A stretch of 64,000 bases of DNA, taken from assembly GCA_050313995.1 (NCBI GenBank), contig JBNPMM010000001.1; one strand, 5' to 3'. Of the stretch, positions 50,594 through 59,169 are shown piece by piece. Position 1 is the first letter of the stretch. Each line of letters opens with the position of its first letter. The notes beneath the pieces are model-generated. The model saw only the letters and a program-made list of their open reading frames with translations. It did no database searches and was not told the origin of the DNA. Both the position numbers and the translations under genes were made by a program. Source of the DNA: JAUMWX01 sp023394215. GTDB lineage: Bacteria > Bacillota > Clostridia > Tissierellales > Peptoniphilaceae.

Positions 50594-53323
50594 TTATTTA
50601 ACTTCTTTTCTCCTCTTCACCCCAAGAATTGTAAGAAGTGTCACTGATAACAATAGCAATCCGATAAATATTCCTACATTGGATGAATCACCTGTTTTTG
50701 GTAGCTTAGGATTATCCTTCGTGTTAGTGATAATATATCCATCCTTTGCATTACCTGTTATTGTAGTTGTATAACCATTTACCTTTTCTTCATCAATAGT
50801 GTAGGTAATTTCCTTACCATCCTTATACTCATCAAGGTCTTTGAAGGTGTACTGCCAGTTATTATCTTTAGATAATTTCTGACTGTCTATCTTCTTGCCG
50901 TCGGCATAAAGATTAATCATAATACTGTCTACCGGTCTTCCGACCCATTTCTTTGTAACAGGAATGGATACCTTACCTGTAATGGTATTAATAATGGTAA
51001 AACCGTCTTTAGCTGTACCGGAGATACCTGTTGTATACCCATCAATCTTGACTTCTGAAATTGTATATACAATCTCATGACCGTCTTTATCATCATATTT
51101 AGGCAGGTCTTTAAAAGTATATTTCCAGTTCGTAGCAGTGGTTAAAGTAACTGTTTCTTTTTCTACATTGTCAGCAAGTAACTTAACTTCTACTTTGTCA
51201 GTTGGTTTACCTACCCATTGTTTCATTACCGGTATAGATACTTTTTCAATATTTGTATTCTTCACTGTGAAGCCTGCTGTCATATCGCCTGTGACTTCAG
51301 ACTTGTAATTTTCAATAGTGTCTTCCTTAATAGTGTACTTAATTTCTTTTCCGTCTTTATACTTCTCAAGGTCAGCAAATGTATGTTGCCATTTATTGGC
51401 TTCATTTAGCTCAATTGAATCAATTTCCTTATCATCTGCGTAAAGATGAATGGTTACGGAAGTTCCTTCCTTACCCACCCAAGTCTTTGTTACAGGGATA
51501 GATACTTTACCTGTAATGGTGTTTGTGATTATAAAGCCATCTTTAGCTGTACCGGAGATACCTGTTGTATACCCATCAATCTTGACTTCTGAAATTGTAT
51601 AAACAATCTCATGACCATCTTTATCATCATATTTTGGAAGATCTTTGAAAGTATGCTTCCAATCCGTAGCAGCAGTTAGGGTAGCCATTTCTTTTTCTTT
51701 GTTGTCCGCAAGAAGTTTTACCTCCACCTTGTCTATCGGTTTACCTACCCATTGTTTCATCACCGGTACAGATACCTTTTCAGTGTTGATATTTTTCACT
51801 GTGAAGCCTGCGGTCATATCTCCTGTGATTTCAGACTTATAGTTTTCAACAGCATCTTCCTTGATAGTGTACTTGATTTCTGTGCCATCTGCTTTAAATT
51901 TACGCAAATTGTCAAATGTAGCTTTCCAACCATTCAAGGCATTTAGAGATACTAAGTTTCCCGTATCCACATCATCTGCATAAAGGTGTACGGTAACAGA
52001 GTCCTTTACAGGTCCTACCCATTTCTTTTCTACTGATATGGAAGTTGTGACAGGTTTATTCTTAACTGTTTTCAGTACTGTTTTATCTGTGCCGAAATCG
52101 GTCGGAGTAACCGGGATTTCAGTTTCGTCAAGGATATATCCTTTAGGTGCCTCTATTTCTTTAAGTGTATAATTATCTTTTAATAATCCACCAAGACTAC
52201 CATCTCCCACTCCATCCGTAGTAATTTCTCCAACTTTTGCCTGTGTAGAATTTCTGATTACTGCAAATTTAGCTCCTGATAAATTGGTTCCATCTTCGCT
52301 TTCCTTATGAATCTTTATGGTATAGTTATATCCGTTTGCCTCACCGCCGGATTGTTGGTAAAGTGCTATCGTCAATGTATTTACAAATTGTTGGTTACCC
52401 GTTTCTCCAATGATCCTGTTTTTGATTTTTTCCTGATTTACAGGTATATATCCCAGTTTTACATCATACTTGATGATATAACCCTCGCCTTGAATATTAT
52501 TGAACTGAACGGTAAAACTATTTCCATTATAGGCAAGAGGGAACTGACTGGTTACATCGGTCTCATTTTCCATAATATAATATCCTCCACCATCAGGAAG
52601 CTTCCATTTGCCTTTTTTTATCTCAACGCTTTCTTTAATGTAAGAAACGGAGTCAGACTCAAGCGTATCTGTCACTTTAATGTACGGGAAGTTACCACCT
52701 TTTGCATTTACACGAATCCTACAATGCACAATAGTAGGATCATCCTTATCAAAATAACTCCACTTTCCAAGTGCTTCATCCGGACTATCGCCGATTATCC
52801 CCGTATAATCGAAATCCAAATTAAAGGTTATAGAATTACCCATACTAATAGCAAGATGTAATGTTTGAGCCTGTTTTACGACGTTGTTATCAACAATTAC
52901 TGTAACATGAAGCGAACCACTTACATCGGAATGTTCTTCCGTATATTTCGTATAAGTTACAGTTATTGTTTTAGTATCAGGGTCTACTACCGCATTAGCT
53001 ATGACCTCTCCACCCGTATTTTTAATCGGAAAGGTTTCACCTTTATAAATTGCAAGCTCATTTGGAATTTGAATAACAGTTCTATCACCTTCCTTTACCG
53101 TATTGTTAGGCAGCGAAAAATCAACTACCAACTGCATTTGTTGTGATTCACCAATAGTTTGAATAGGTGTTGTTAAATCTGCTTTTGTCAGTTTAATGCT
53201 TTTGATAACATTATTATGTAGGTTTCCTTCTGCAAAAACAGTAGTAGATGGTGTAAATACTTGAAACAATAAAGCAAGCATCATTGTCACAACCATAAAT
53301 CTGCTTTTTAATCTTATCTTCAA
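50594..53323 (-). CDS. LPxTG-anchored Cna B-type adhesin
   Basis: A 909-residue MSCRAMM-like wall protein. Signal peptide at 1-32; an N-terminal adhesion region of the collagen/fibrinogen-binding type (about 40-330); a SpaA-like domain (about 335-425, ending TLKEIEAPKGYILDETEIPV); and five Cna-B repeats at 427-516, 517-606, 607-694, 695-784 and 785-872, each with VxKxWVG and YTIxE. LPKTG is at 874-878, followed by a membrane segment and RRKEVK. The start is TTG at 53323, supported by AGGGGG eight bases upstream and by the need for a basic signal-peptide n-region. Cna-B and SpaA domains normally carry Lys-Asn isopeptide bonds. It sits next to a serine recombinase. Confidence 0.92.
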   Translation of the reverse strand: MKIRLKSRFMVVTMMLALLFQVFTPSTTVFAEGNLHNNVIKSIKLTKADLTTPIQTIGESQQMQLVVDFSLPNNTVKEGDRTVIQIPNELAIYKGETFPIKNTGGEVIANAVVDPDTKTITVTYTKYTEEHSDVSGSLHVTVIVDNNVVKQAQTLHLAISMGNSITFNLDFDYTGIIGDSPDEALGKWSYFDKDDPTIVHCRIRVNAKGGNFPYIKVTDTLESDSVSYIKESVEIKKGKWKLPDGGGYYIMENETDVTSQFPLAYNGNSFTVQFNNIQGEGYIIKYDVKLGYIPVNQEKIKNRIIGETGNQQFVNTLTIALYQQSGGEANGYNYTIKIHKESEDGTNLSGAKFAVIRNSTQAKVGEITTDGVGDGSLGGLLKDNYTLKEIEAPKGYILDETEIPVTPTDFGTDKTVLKTVKNKPVTTSISVEKKWVGPVKDSVTVHLYADDVDTGNLVSLNALNGWKATFDNLRKFKADGTEIKYTIKEDAVENYKSEITGDMTAGFTVKNINTEKVSVPVMKQWVGKPIDKVEVKLLADNKEKEMATLTAATDWKHTFKDLPKYDDKDGHEIVYTISEVKIDGYTTGISGTAKDGFIITNTITGKVSIPVTKTWVGKEGTSVTIHLYADDKEIDSIELNEANKWQHTFADLEKYKDGKEIKYTIKEDTIENYKSEVTGDMTAGFTVKNTNIEKVSIPVMKQWVGKPTDKVEVKLLADNVEKETVTLTTATNWKYTFKDLPKYDDKDGHEIVYTISEVKIDGYTTGISGTAKDGFTIINTITGKVSIPVTKKWVGRPVDSIMINLYADGKKIDSQKLSKDNNWQYTFKDLDEYKDGKEITYTIDEEKVNGYTTTITGNAKDGYIITNTKDNPKLPKTGDSSNVGIFIGLLLLSVTLLTILGVKRRKEVK
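50708..52045 (-). repeat. Five Cna-B coding repeats in an A-B-A-B-A pattern
   Basis: Units of about 264-270 bp. Repeats 2 (51506-51775) and 4 (50972-51241) are nearly identical at DNA level over long stretches, and 1 and 3 share ExKYTIKED...ENYKSE blocks. The pattern points to duplication of a two-unit (about 535 bp) block. Confidence 0.85.
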
Positions 53324-53425
53324 TTTTGTTTCCCCCTTATTTATATTTTAGAATATTCATATACCTTTACTTTGGAATCTGCTCATATAAAATTCCCTAC
53401 TAAACCTTATGATTATTCGGAACTT

Positions 53426-53580
53426 AAAGTAGACTTTACATGCCACTTTATGTTATGATTGCTACAGTGGAATTTCTGTGATTACGTTGGAGTTTTTAAG
53501 CTTATTTGAGCTTTTTGTTGTGCTACCGATCATCTATATTTTCGGTGTAAATAAAAGTCTACCTTTATTACCACTTTATG
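53426..53580. repeat. Pair of imperfect 27-bp direct repeats between recombinase and adhesin
   Basis: Copies at 53426-53452 and 53554-53580 share AAAGT at one end and CCACTTTATG at the other (19 of 27 positions match). Each copy contains AAAGT and ACTTT as inverted ends 24 bp apart, reminiscent of serine recombinase subsites. The 317-bp gap 53324-53640 contains these and small hairpins, with no gene. Confidence 0.45.
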
Positions 53581-53640
53581 AATAAAAATCGCTTAAAAAG
53601 ATGTTATACTTATTATTTTTCTGTCATTTATAATTTTTTG

Positions 53641-54237
53641 TTACACATAATCTTTCTCCTTTAGCCATTTTGCCATTAAGGTATGGCTGATTCCCAAAAT
53701 TTTTGCTCCTTGCCTTATACTGATTTCCTTATTTTTCCATCTATGTGCCAATTCATGAAATTCCTGTGGTATTTCTTTTTTATTTCTGCCGAATTTTACT
53801 CCTCTTTTCCTTGCTTCCTGTATACCCTCCATCTGTCGTTGATAGGTATTCTCTCTTTCTATTTGTGCTACATAGGATAATATTTGCAAGACTATATCCG
53901 ATAAGAATTTTCCTGTCAGATTATTCAATTGATTTCTTGTGTCAAGCAAAGGGAAATCTAAAACGATAATTTCTGCATTTTTCTCCTTGGTGATAACATT
54001 CCATTCTTTAATGATTTCATCATAGTTTCTTCCCAGTCTGTCTATAGACTTGATATAGAGTTCATCTCCCTCTTTCAATTTTCTGATCATCTTTTTATAC
54101 TTCCTACGCTTGAAATCTTTACCGCTTGCTTTATCAACGAAAATTTTATTTATCTCAATTTCCTCTTTTAAAATAGCTGTAAGCTGTCTATCTATATTCT
54201 GTTCCTTTGTCGATACTCGTATATATCCATACTTCAT
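53641..54237 (-). CDS. Serine recombinase (resolvase/invertase family)
   Basis: A 198-residue site-specific recombinase. Catalytic Ser9 is in YIRVSTKEQN, and the resolvase core continues with DKASGKDFKRRKYKKM, IKSIDRLGRNYDEI and QIERENTYQRQMEGI. A helix-turn-helix DNA-binding end follows (ISIRQGAKILGISHTLMAKWL). The size matches small resolvases/invertases such as TnpR and Hin, not large serine integrases. No transposase is nearby. It may be a remnant of a mobile element, or act on the repeats before the adhesin gene. Confidence 0.92.
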   Translation of the reverse strand: MKYGYIRVSTKEQNIDRQLTAILKEEIEINKIFVDKASGKDFKRRKYKKMIRKLKEGDELYIKSIDRLGRNYDEIIKEWNVITKEKNAEIIVLDFPLLDTRNQLNNLTGKFLSDIVLQILSYVAQIERENTYQRQMEGIQEARKRGVKFGRNKKEIPQEFHELAHRWKNKEISIRQGAKILGISHTLMAKWLKEKDYV

Positions 54238-54296
54238 CTTTTAACCCCCTATTTTTTACATTTAAATGTTATATGGATACCTTAAAATATGACTTG

Positions 54297-54345
54297 AAAA
54301 ACAAAAAGAAGTCTTTTGGATCTTACCGTCCATTAGACTTCTTTT
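54297..54345 (-). terminator. Orphan terminator-like hairpin upstream of the recombinase
   Basis: AAAAGAAGTCT (minus strand from 54345) pairs with AGACTTCTTTT (ending 54304) and is followed by TTTTTGTTTTT on the minus strand. The metallopeptidase gene already has its own terminator at 54505-54536, so this one has no evident gene. The 54346-54504 stretch holds no frame I can support. Confidence 0.6.
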
Positions 54346-54504
54346 ATTTTGATATTTTTTGACTGCATCTTATTTTATACTCTATTTTTCTAATCTTTAT
54401 ATTCTTTTACCGGTATCCCCTCTCTTTTCAAAACTCTTGGATTTCCCTGTTTTTTACTATCTCCTTACCTTCTAATCTCATTTTGTATATTGTGATTAGT
54501 CCAC

Positions 54505-54536
54505 ATTAATAAAGCAGGTAGGACTTACTACCTGCT
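54505..54536 (-). terminator. Terminator of the nrdAB-metallopeptidase operon
   Basis: AGCAGGTAG (minus strand, 54536-54528) with its perfect 9-bp complement (54521-54513), loop of 6, then TTTATTAAT. It overlaps the metallopeptidase stop codon. Confidence 0.75.
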
Positions 54537-55398
54537 ATAAATCATCCGTATTAAAGGTATCCCCATTTTCCAAATCACCATATTCGTAGCCCCTCTTAAA
54601 CCACTTTAGGCGCTGCTTTGATGTCCCATGCTGGAAGGTATCAGGATTTACCGTTTGTCCGTTCATAGACTGTATTGTATCATCCCCAACCGCCGAAACT
54701 GCGGACAAGGCTTCTTCCAAGTCCCCTACTTCCATATAATTTTTATTTTTCATATAATGAGCAAAAAGTCCCGCAAAATAATCTGCTTGAAGCTCAAGCC
54801 TAACCATATATTGATTGTAGGTTTTTGATGAGACTTCATTTTTGAGATTATGAATTTTTTGCAAAATTCCCAATTGATATTGAACATGATGCCCAACTTC
54901 ATGGGCAAGTATATAAGCAAAGGGAAAATCTCCTCCTACGCCAAACTTGCTCCTCAAAAGCTTTGCAAAACTCACATCTATATATACGGATTCATCTGCA
55001 CTGCAATAAAATGGTCCCGTATTTGAAGCTGCAAGTCCACAAGATGTTGAAACCCGATCTTGATACAAAACCAATTTGGGCTCTTTATAAACCTTACCAT
55101 TTTTTGCAAAAATCTCACGCCATACATCCTCGGTATCTGCAAGAACAACACTTAAAAAATCCTCAATTTCAGCTTCTTCCTTATCTCTTGCCTCATATTG
55201 GCTTGTAGTATCGGTGTTTTGAAGCCCGGCCATATTTCCTATAAGATCAAGGGGATTTCCTCCAAGTGCCCAAACCAAAAGAAAAAGTGCTACGAGTCCG
55301 CCAAGACTCTTCGGCATCATTCCAAACCCTCCGGCAAAGCCCTTGGAAGCGGATCTTTTTTCTACATTATCACTGGTTCTTCTATCTCTCCATTTCAT
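54535..55398 (-). CDS. Neutral zinc metallopeptidase (YpfJ family)
   Basis: A 287-residue membrane-anchored protein. A short basic N-terminus (MKWRDRRTSDNVEKRSASKG) precedes one hydrophobic segment (about 32-52). The catalytic HExxH motif is AYILAHEVGHHVQ, and RLELQADYFAGLFAHY, with an Asp/Glu cluster, probably supplies the third zinc ligand. YCSADESVYIDVSF is a family hallmark. The substrate is unknown. It lies 3 bp after nrdB, so it is expressed with ribonucleotide reductase, which looks incidental. Confidence 0.92.
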   Translation of the reverse strand: MKWRDRRTSDNVEKRSASKGFAGGFGMMPKSLGGLVALFLLVWALGGNPLDLIGNMAGLQNTDTTSQYEARDKEEAEIEDFLSVVLADTEDVWREIFAKNGKVYKEPKLVLYQDRVSTSCGLAASNTGPFYCSADESVYIDVSFAKLLRSKFGVGGDFPFAYILAHEVGHHVQYQLGILQKIHNLKNEVSSKTYNQYMVRLELQADYFAGLFAHYMKNKNYMEVGDLEEALSAVSAVGDDTIQSMNGQTVNPDTFQHGTSKQRLKWFKRGYEYGDLENGDTFNTDDL

Positions 55399-55401
55399 AT
55401 C

Positions 55402-56442
55402 TTATAGATCATCCTCAAATACCGATGATTTGCTGTAGGCAGAAACCTTTCCTTCAAAAAAGTCTGTTTTTATCTCATTAGGATCCGAATATTGTGATAC
55501 CCACTTCATCGATGCGGGCTCTTCTATATTTCTGTCAAACAGATTTCCAAGGCCAAGTCCTCTTGCCCTCAAATTTCCCAAATATTCGATATAGTCTTCA
55601 AGCATCTGACCGGTAAGCCCCTGTATATGATTTCCTATGGCATACTGTCCCCAAGCTATTTCCTGTCTAACCCCTTCTATAAGCATTTGTCTGTAGATTT
55701 CAAGCTTATCCTCTGTAAACAGGTCCGGCTCTTCCTTTTTAAGCTCTAAAACTATATTTCTAAATAGCCATAGGTGGGTATTTTCGTCCCTATTGATGTA
55801 TCTTATTTCCTGAACGGTGCCCGGCATTTTACCGCTTCTTCCGAGATTATAGAAAAACATAAATCCTGAATAGAAATAAATTCCTTCCAAAATATAATTC
55901 CCTATAACAGTTTTCATATAATTTTCTCTATTGGGATTCTCCACAAAATCATTATAGATATTTCCTATAAACTTATTTCTGTTAAGCAGATGTTCATCGT
56001 CTCTCCATTGGTAAAGAATATCTGTCCTTTCTTCCGGACTCGCAATAGTATCCAAAATATATGAATATGATTGTGAATGTATCGCTTCCTGATATGCTTG
56101 AATAGTCAAACACAAGTTTACCTCATTGGCTGTAGTATAATCCCCTATATTAGGTAAATTTGCAGTTTGTATGCTGTCCAGAAAGATTAAAAATGAAAGT
56201 ATTTTATCATAGGCATTTTTCTCATGTTGGTCAAGCTGCCTATAATCCTTAATATCCTGATTCATATTTATTTCTTCAGGTATCCAAAAATTGTTCATAG
56301 CAGTCCTATACCAGTCAGAAACCCATGTATATTTAATATTATTAAAATCATTTAAGTTGGTAGTATTACCGTTAATCATCCTTCTCTTGGTCAATTCAAT
56401 ATCGCCGTTTTCATTAAATAAGGCTCTCTTGCTTAATTCCAT
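55402..56442 (-). CDS. nrdB: Class I ribonucleotide reductase small subunit (R2)
   Basis: A 346-residue ferritin-like radical subunit. Metal-ligand segments are present: LIFLDSIQ, QEAIHSQSYSYIL with Glu/His ligands and the radical Tyr four residues after the His, NYILEGIYFY, and RDENTHLWLF. A tyrosine at the radical site indicates an O2-dependent class Ia/Ib-type enzyme. It follows nrdA by 9 bp. No nrdI is adjacent, which argues against the class Ib manganese system. Confidence 0.94.
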   Translation of the reverse strand: MELSKRALFNENGDIELTKRRMINGNTTNLNDFNNIKYTWVSDWYRTAMNNFWIPEEINMNQDIKDYRQLDQHEKNAYDKILSFLIFLDSIQTANLPNIGDYTTANEVNLCLTIQAYQEAIHSQSYSYILDTIASPEERTDILYQWRDDEHLLNRNKFIGNIYNDFVENPNRENYMKTVIGNYILEGIYFYSGFMFFYNLGRSGKMPGTVQEIRYINRDENTHLWLFRNIVLELKKEEPDLFTEDKLEIYRQMLIEGVRQEIAWGQYAIGNHIQGLTGQMLEDYIEYLGNLRARGLGLGNLFDRNIEEPASMKWVSQYSDPNEIKTDFFEGKVSAYSKSSVFEDDL

Positions 56443-56451
56443 ATTTTCCCC

Positions 56452-58980
56452 CTATGCTGAACAAGTTTCACAGTCTTCAACTTCCAATGCCTTACCCCTT
56501 ATATAATAAAGCGATTTTACTCCGTTTTCATTGGCTGCTATCAGAAGATTAAGTATTTGCTTCATTGTGTATTCCGTAGTTATATAAAGATTTATAGATT
56601 GACCCTGGTCTATATGTCTTTGCCTTATGCCTGCCGACTTAATAACCCAATTTTGATCCACTTCGTGGGCATTTTCATAAGTCCAAAAAGTCCTTGTATT
56701 TAAACCAGGTGCAACTCTCGGTATAATTGAACCCTTCTTTTCTTCAAGGAAATATCTCTTCATTACGGGGTCGATGCCTGCTGTCGTACCCGCTATAATA
56801 GATGTTGAGCCTGTTGGAGCTATAGCCATCAGATAAGCATTTCTCATACCTCCCTCATGAACGGCTTCTCTAAGCTCTTTCCACCTTAAACTATTATAGT
56901 TTCTTCTTTCAAAATATTTTCCGTCATCCCATTCAGATCCTTCAAAATATGCATATCTTCCCTTTTCCTTAGAAATCTCATTGCTCGCCTTTATAGCGTA
57001 ATAGTTGATATCTTCATAAACCTTATCCATAAAATCAAGATGTTCCTGTGATGAGAACATTATACCCCTTTGAACAAGGGCATGATGATAGCCTGAACTT
57101 CCAAGCCCTATAGCCCTATACTTCTTATTGGTAATTTCTGCATAAGGAATAGGATAATAATTCAAATCTATAACATTATCCAGAGCCCTGACAATCGTGG
57201 AAACCACATAATCAAGCTCTTCTTGGTCTTCAAGCTTTATGTTTCCAAGAACCAAAGATGCCAAATTACATACAACAAAATCCCCCGCAATAGTTTTTCT
57301 TGTAACTACGGTTTGTCCGTTTTCTTCTTCCATAGTCTCCTCAAGACTTTGGATTTCTCTCATATTTTGCATAATTTCCGTACACAGATTTGAAGAATAA
57401 ATCATCCCCCTATGCTTGTTGGGATTTGCTTCATTTACTACGTCTCTATTAAAGGTAAAAGGCGTGCCCGTTTCGGTCATGGACTTTATAATAAGTCTCA
57501 CCATATCTTTTACGGAAATTGTCCTCTTTGAAATATGCGGATTGCCTACACACTCATAGTATTTCCTTTCCCATTCTTCCCCATAAAAATCTTCAAGGTT
57601 ATAGCCCATTACAGTTGAAATCTCATGAGGATCCATCATATACCATGTAGCCTCTATATTGTCCTTGGCAAGCTTCCAAAATAAATCAGGATAAGAAACA
57701 GCCGGAAATACGTCATGAGCCTTCATTCTATCGTCCCCGTTGTTGGTTTTTAGTTGTAAAAATTCAGGCATATCCTTATGCCAAGCATCAAGATAAACCG
57801 CTACGGACCCCTGTCTTACCCCAAGTTGATCAACAGCAACCGCTGTATCGTTAGCAAGTCTGATCCATCTGATCACACCGCCTGCGACGCCTTTGAATCC
57901 CCTTATATCGGACCCTGTGGATCTAATCTTTCCAAAGTATAAGCCCATTCCTCCACCGTGCTTTGAAACTTGTGCAAAATTATCTATCGATCTGTATATA
58001 CCGTCCAAGGAGTCCGGTACCGTATCTATAAAGCAGGATGACAATTGATGGAATGGCTTTCTGGCATTGCTCATGGTAGGAGTTGCCATTGTAACCTTAA
58101 GTTGTGAAAGAATATCATATAAACTCTTTGCAAATCTAACCTTATTTTCACCTTCAGGTATCGCAAGATGCATGGCAATACCCATAAACATCTCCTGTAC
58201 GCTTTCCAAAATATTTCCCTCGGCATCTCTTATAAGATACCTTTTAATAACCAAATCAAGCCCTGAATAGTTAAACAGCTTATCCCTGTCATTTACTAAA
58301 TAAGCCTCAAGTTCATCCAAGTCTTCCAAAGTATATTCTTTTAAAATATAGTCGCCGTAAAGCCCCTCATCCGTAAGCTTGCTTATCTTATCTTTGAAAT
58401 CTTTTATACCCCTTTTAGAAACATTTTCCTTAATAGACAAGTTATTCTCATGAATTAGAAATCTTGCGGAAATATATTCCCAATCCGGTGATTCTTTACT
58501 TGTAAGCTCGGCAGCTGCCTTTACAAGTGCCGACAAATACTGCTTTTGCGTAAAATCAGGTTTTAAAAACGAATAAAATTTCAAATATAAGTGTTCAAGA
58601 TCATAATGACTCGGATCAAAATCACTTTGTATTTCCTTCATTATTGCTATGACTTCCCTGTCGCTTATATATTTTTCAAACTTTTCAATCACCTTTCTTG
58701 CCATAGTATGTTGGGCTCTATAAAGTATAAATGCCTTTACAACCTCATACTGTTTATTTTCAATCAAGGTAATTTCAACAAGATCCTGTATTTCCTCTAC
58801 GGATACAATATGTCCTGTAGGAAATCTGTTTTCTATCATGTCAACTATAGAATCCGTATAGCTTTCAATCTGCCCTGCTAACGGCTCCTTATCCAAAGAC
58901 CTGTAAGCCCCTGCTATTGCATTGCTTATCTTATCCTTATCAAAGGCAACCATTCTTCCGTCTCTTTTTCTTATTTCCAT
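56452..58980 (-). CDS. nrdA: Class I ribonucleotide reductase large subunit (R1)
   Basis: An 842-residue catalytic subunit reducing ribonucleotides to deoxyribonucleotides. An N-terminal ATP-cone (RDGRMVAFDKDKISNAI) gives dATP/ATP overall-activity control. Active-site blocks SSCFIDTVPDSLDGIY, NLCTEIMQN and a C-terminal CETCSA redox pair are present, and MAIAPTGSTSIIAGTTAGIDPV is the family signature. It heads the nrdA-nrdB-metallopeptidase operon, with two NrdR boxes upstream. Confidence 0.95.
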   Translation of the reverse strand: MEIRKRDGRMVAFDKDKISNAIAGAYRSLDKEPLAGQIESYTDSIVDMIENRFPTGHIVSVEEIQDLVEITLIENKQYEVVKAFILYRAQHTMARKVIEKFEKYISDREVIAIMKEIQSDFDPSHYDLEHLYLKFYSFLKPDFTQKQYLSALVKAAAELTSKESPDWEYISARFLIHENNLSIKENVSKRGIKDFKDKISKLTDEGLYGDYILKEYTLEDLDELEAYLVNDRDKLFNYSGLDLVIKRYLIRDAEGNILESVQEMFMGIAMHLAIPEGENKVRFAKSLYDILSQLKVTMATPTMSNARKPFHQLSSCFIDTVPDSLDGIYRSIDNFAQVSKHGGGMGLYFGKIRSTGSDIRGFKGVAGGVIRWIRLANDTAVAVDQLGVRQGSVAVYLDAWHKDMPEFLQLKTNNGDDRMKAHDVFPAVSYPDLFWKLAKDNIEATWYMMDPHEISTVMGYNLEDFYGEEWERKYYECVGNPHISKRTISVKDMVRLIIKSMTETGTPFTFNRDVVNEANPNKHRGMIYSSNLCTEIMQNMREIQSLEETMEEENGQTVVTRKTIAGDFVVCNLASLVLGNIKLEDQEELDYVVSTIVRALDNVIDLNYYPIPYAEITNKKYRAIGLGSSGYHHALVQRGIMFSSQEHLDFMDKVYEDINYYAIKASNEISKEKGRYAYFEGSEWDDGKYFERRNYNSLRWKELREAVHEGGMRNAYLMAIAPTGSTSIIAGTTAGIDPVMKRYFLEEKKGSIIPRVAPGLNTRTFWTYENAHEVDQNWVIKSAGIRQRHIDQGQSINLYITTEYTMKQILNLLIAANENGVKSLYYIRGKALEVEDCETCSA

Positions 58981-59018
58981 TGTTTCCCCGTTCCTGTTTC
59001 TTTTTAATATACAAGTGT

Positions 59019-59047
59019 ATTATATATCAACCACAAAATATAGTCTA
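59019..59047 (-). promoter_or_regulatory. Promoter of nrdAB
   Basis: TATAAT (59019-59024, minus strand) with a weak -35 (TAGACT, 59042-59047) at 17 bp. NrdR box 2 covers the spacer and -35. Confidence 0.5.
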
Positions 59048-59078
59048 TAAATATTATTTTTTTATCTATATGTTGTGT
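59031..59078 (-). promoter_or_regulatory. Tandem NrdR boxes
   Basis: Plus-strand CCACAAAATATAGTCT (59031-59046) and TATCTATATGTTGTGT (59063-59078; its complement reads ACACAACATATAGATA) match the NrdR consensus ACACwATATaTwGTGT. They are 32 bp apart centre to centre, the usual three-turn spacing. They overlap the nrdA promoter, so NrdR (1210-1665) should repress here. Confidence 0.8.
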
Positions 59079-59086
59079 TTTTATAT

Positions 59087-59130
59087 AAAAAAAAGAATAC
59101 GCCGAACAAGCCTGCTCGAAACGTATTCTT
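59087..59130 (-). terminator. Terminator of the nucleotide-sugar pair
   Basis: AAGAATACG (minus strand from 59130) pairs with CGTATTCTT (ending 59093), with a further inner CGAGCA/TGTTCG stem, then eight T residues. It ends the dehydratase-aminotransferase operon before the nrdA promoter. Confidence 0.85.
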
Positions 59131-59169
59131 AATCTGTTTTCTAAAATATTTTAATAATTTTTCCAATTA

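Noticed and set aside
50708..52045. CRISPR-like or satellite repeats
   Set aside because: The periodicity is coding (Cna-B domains of about 90 residues), in frame and diverged in the expected way.
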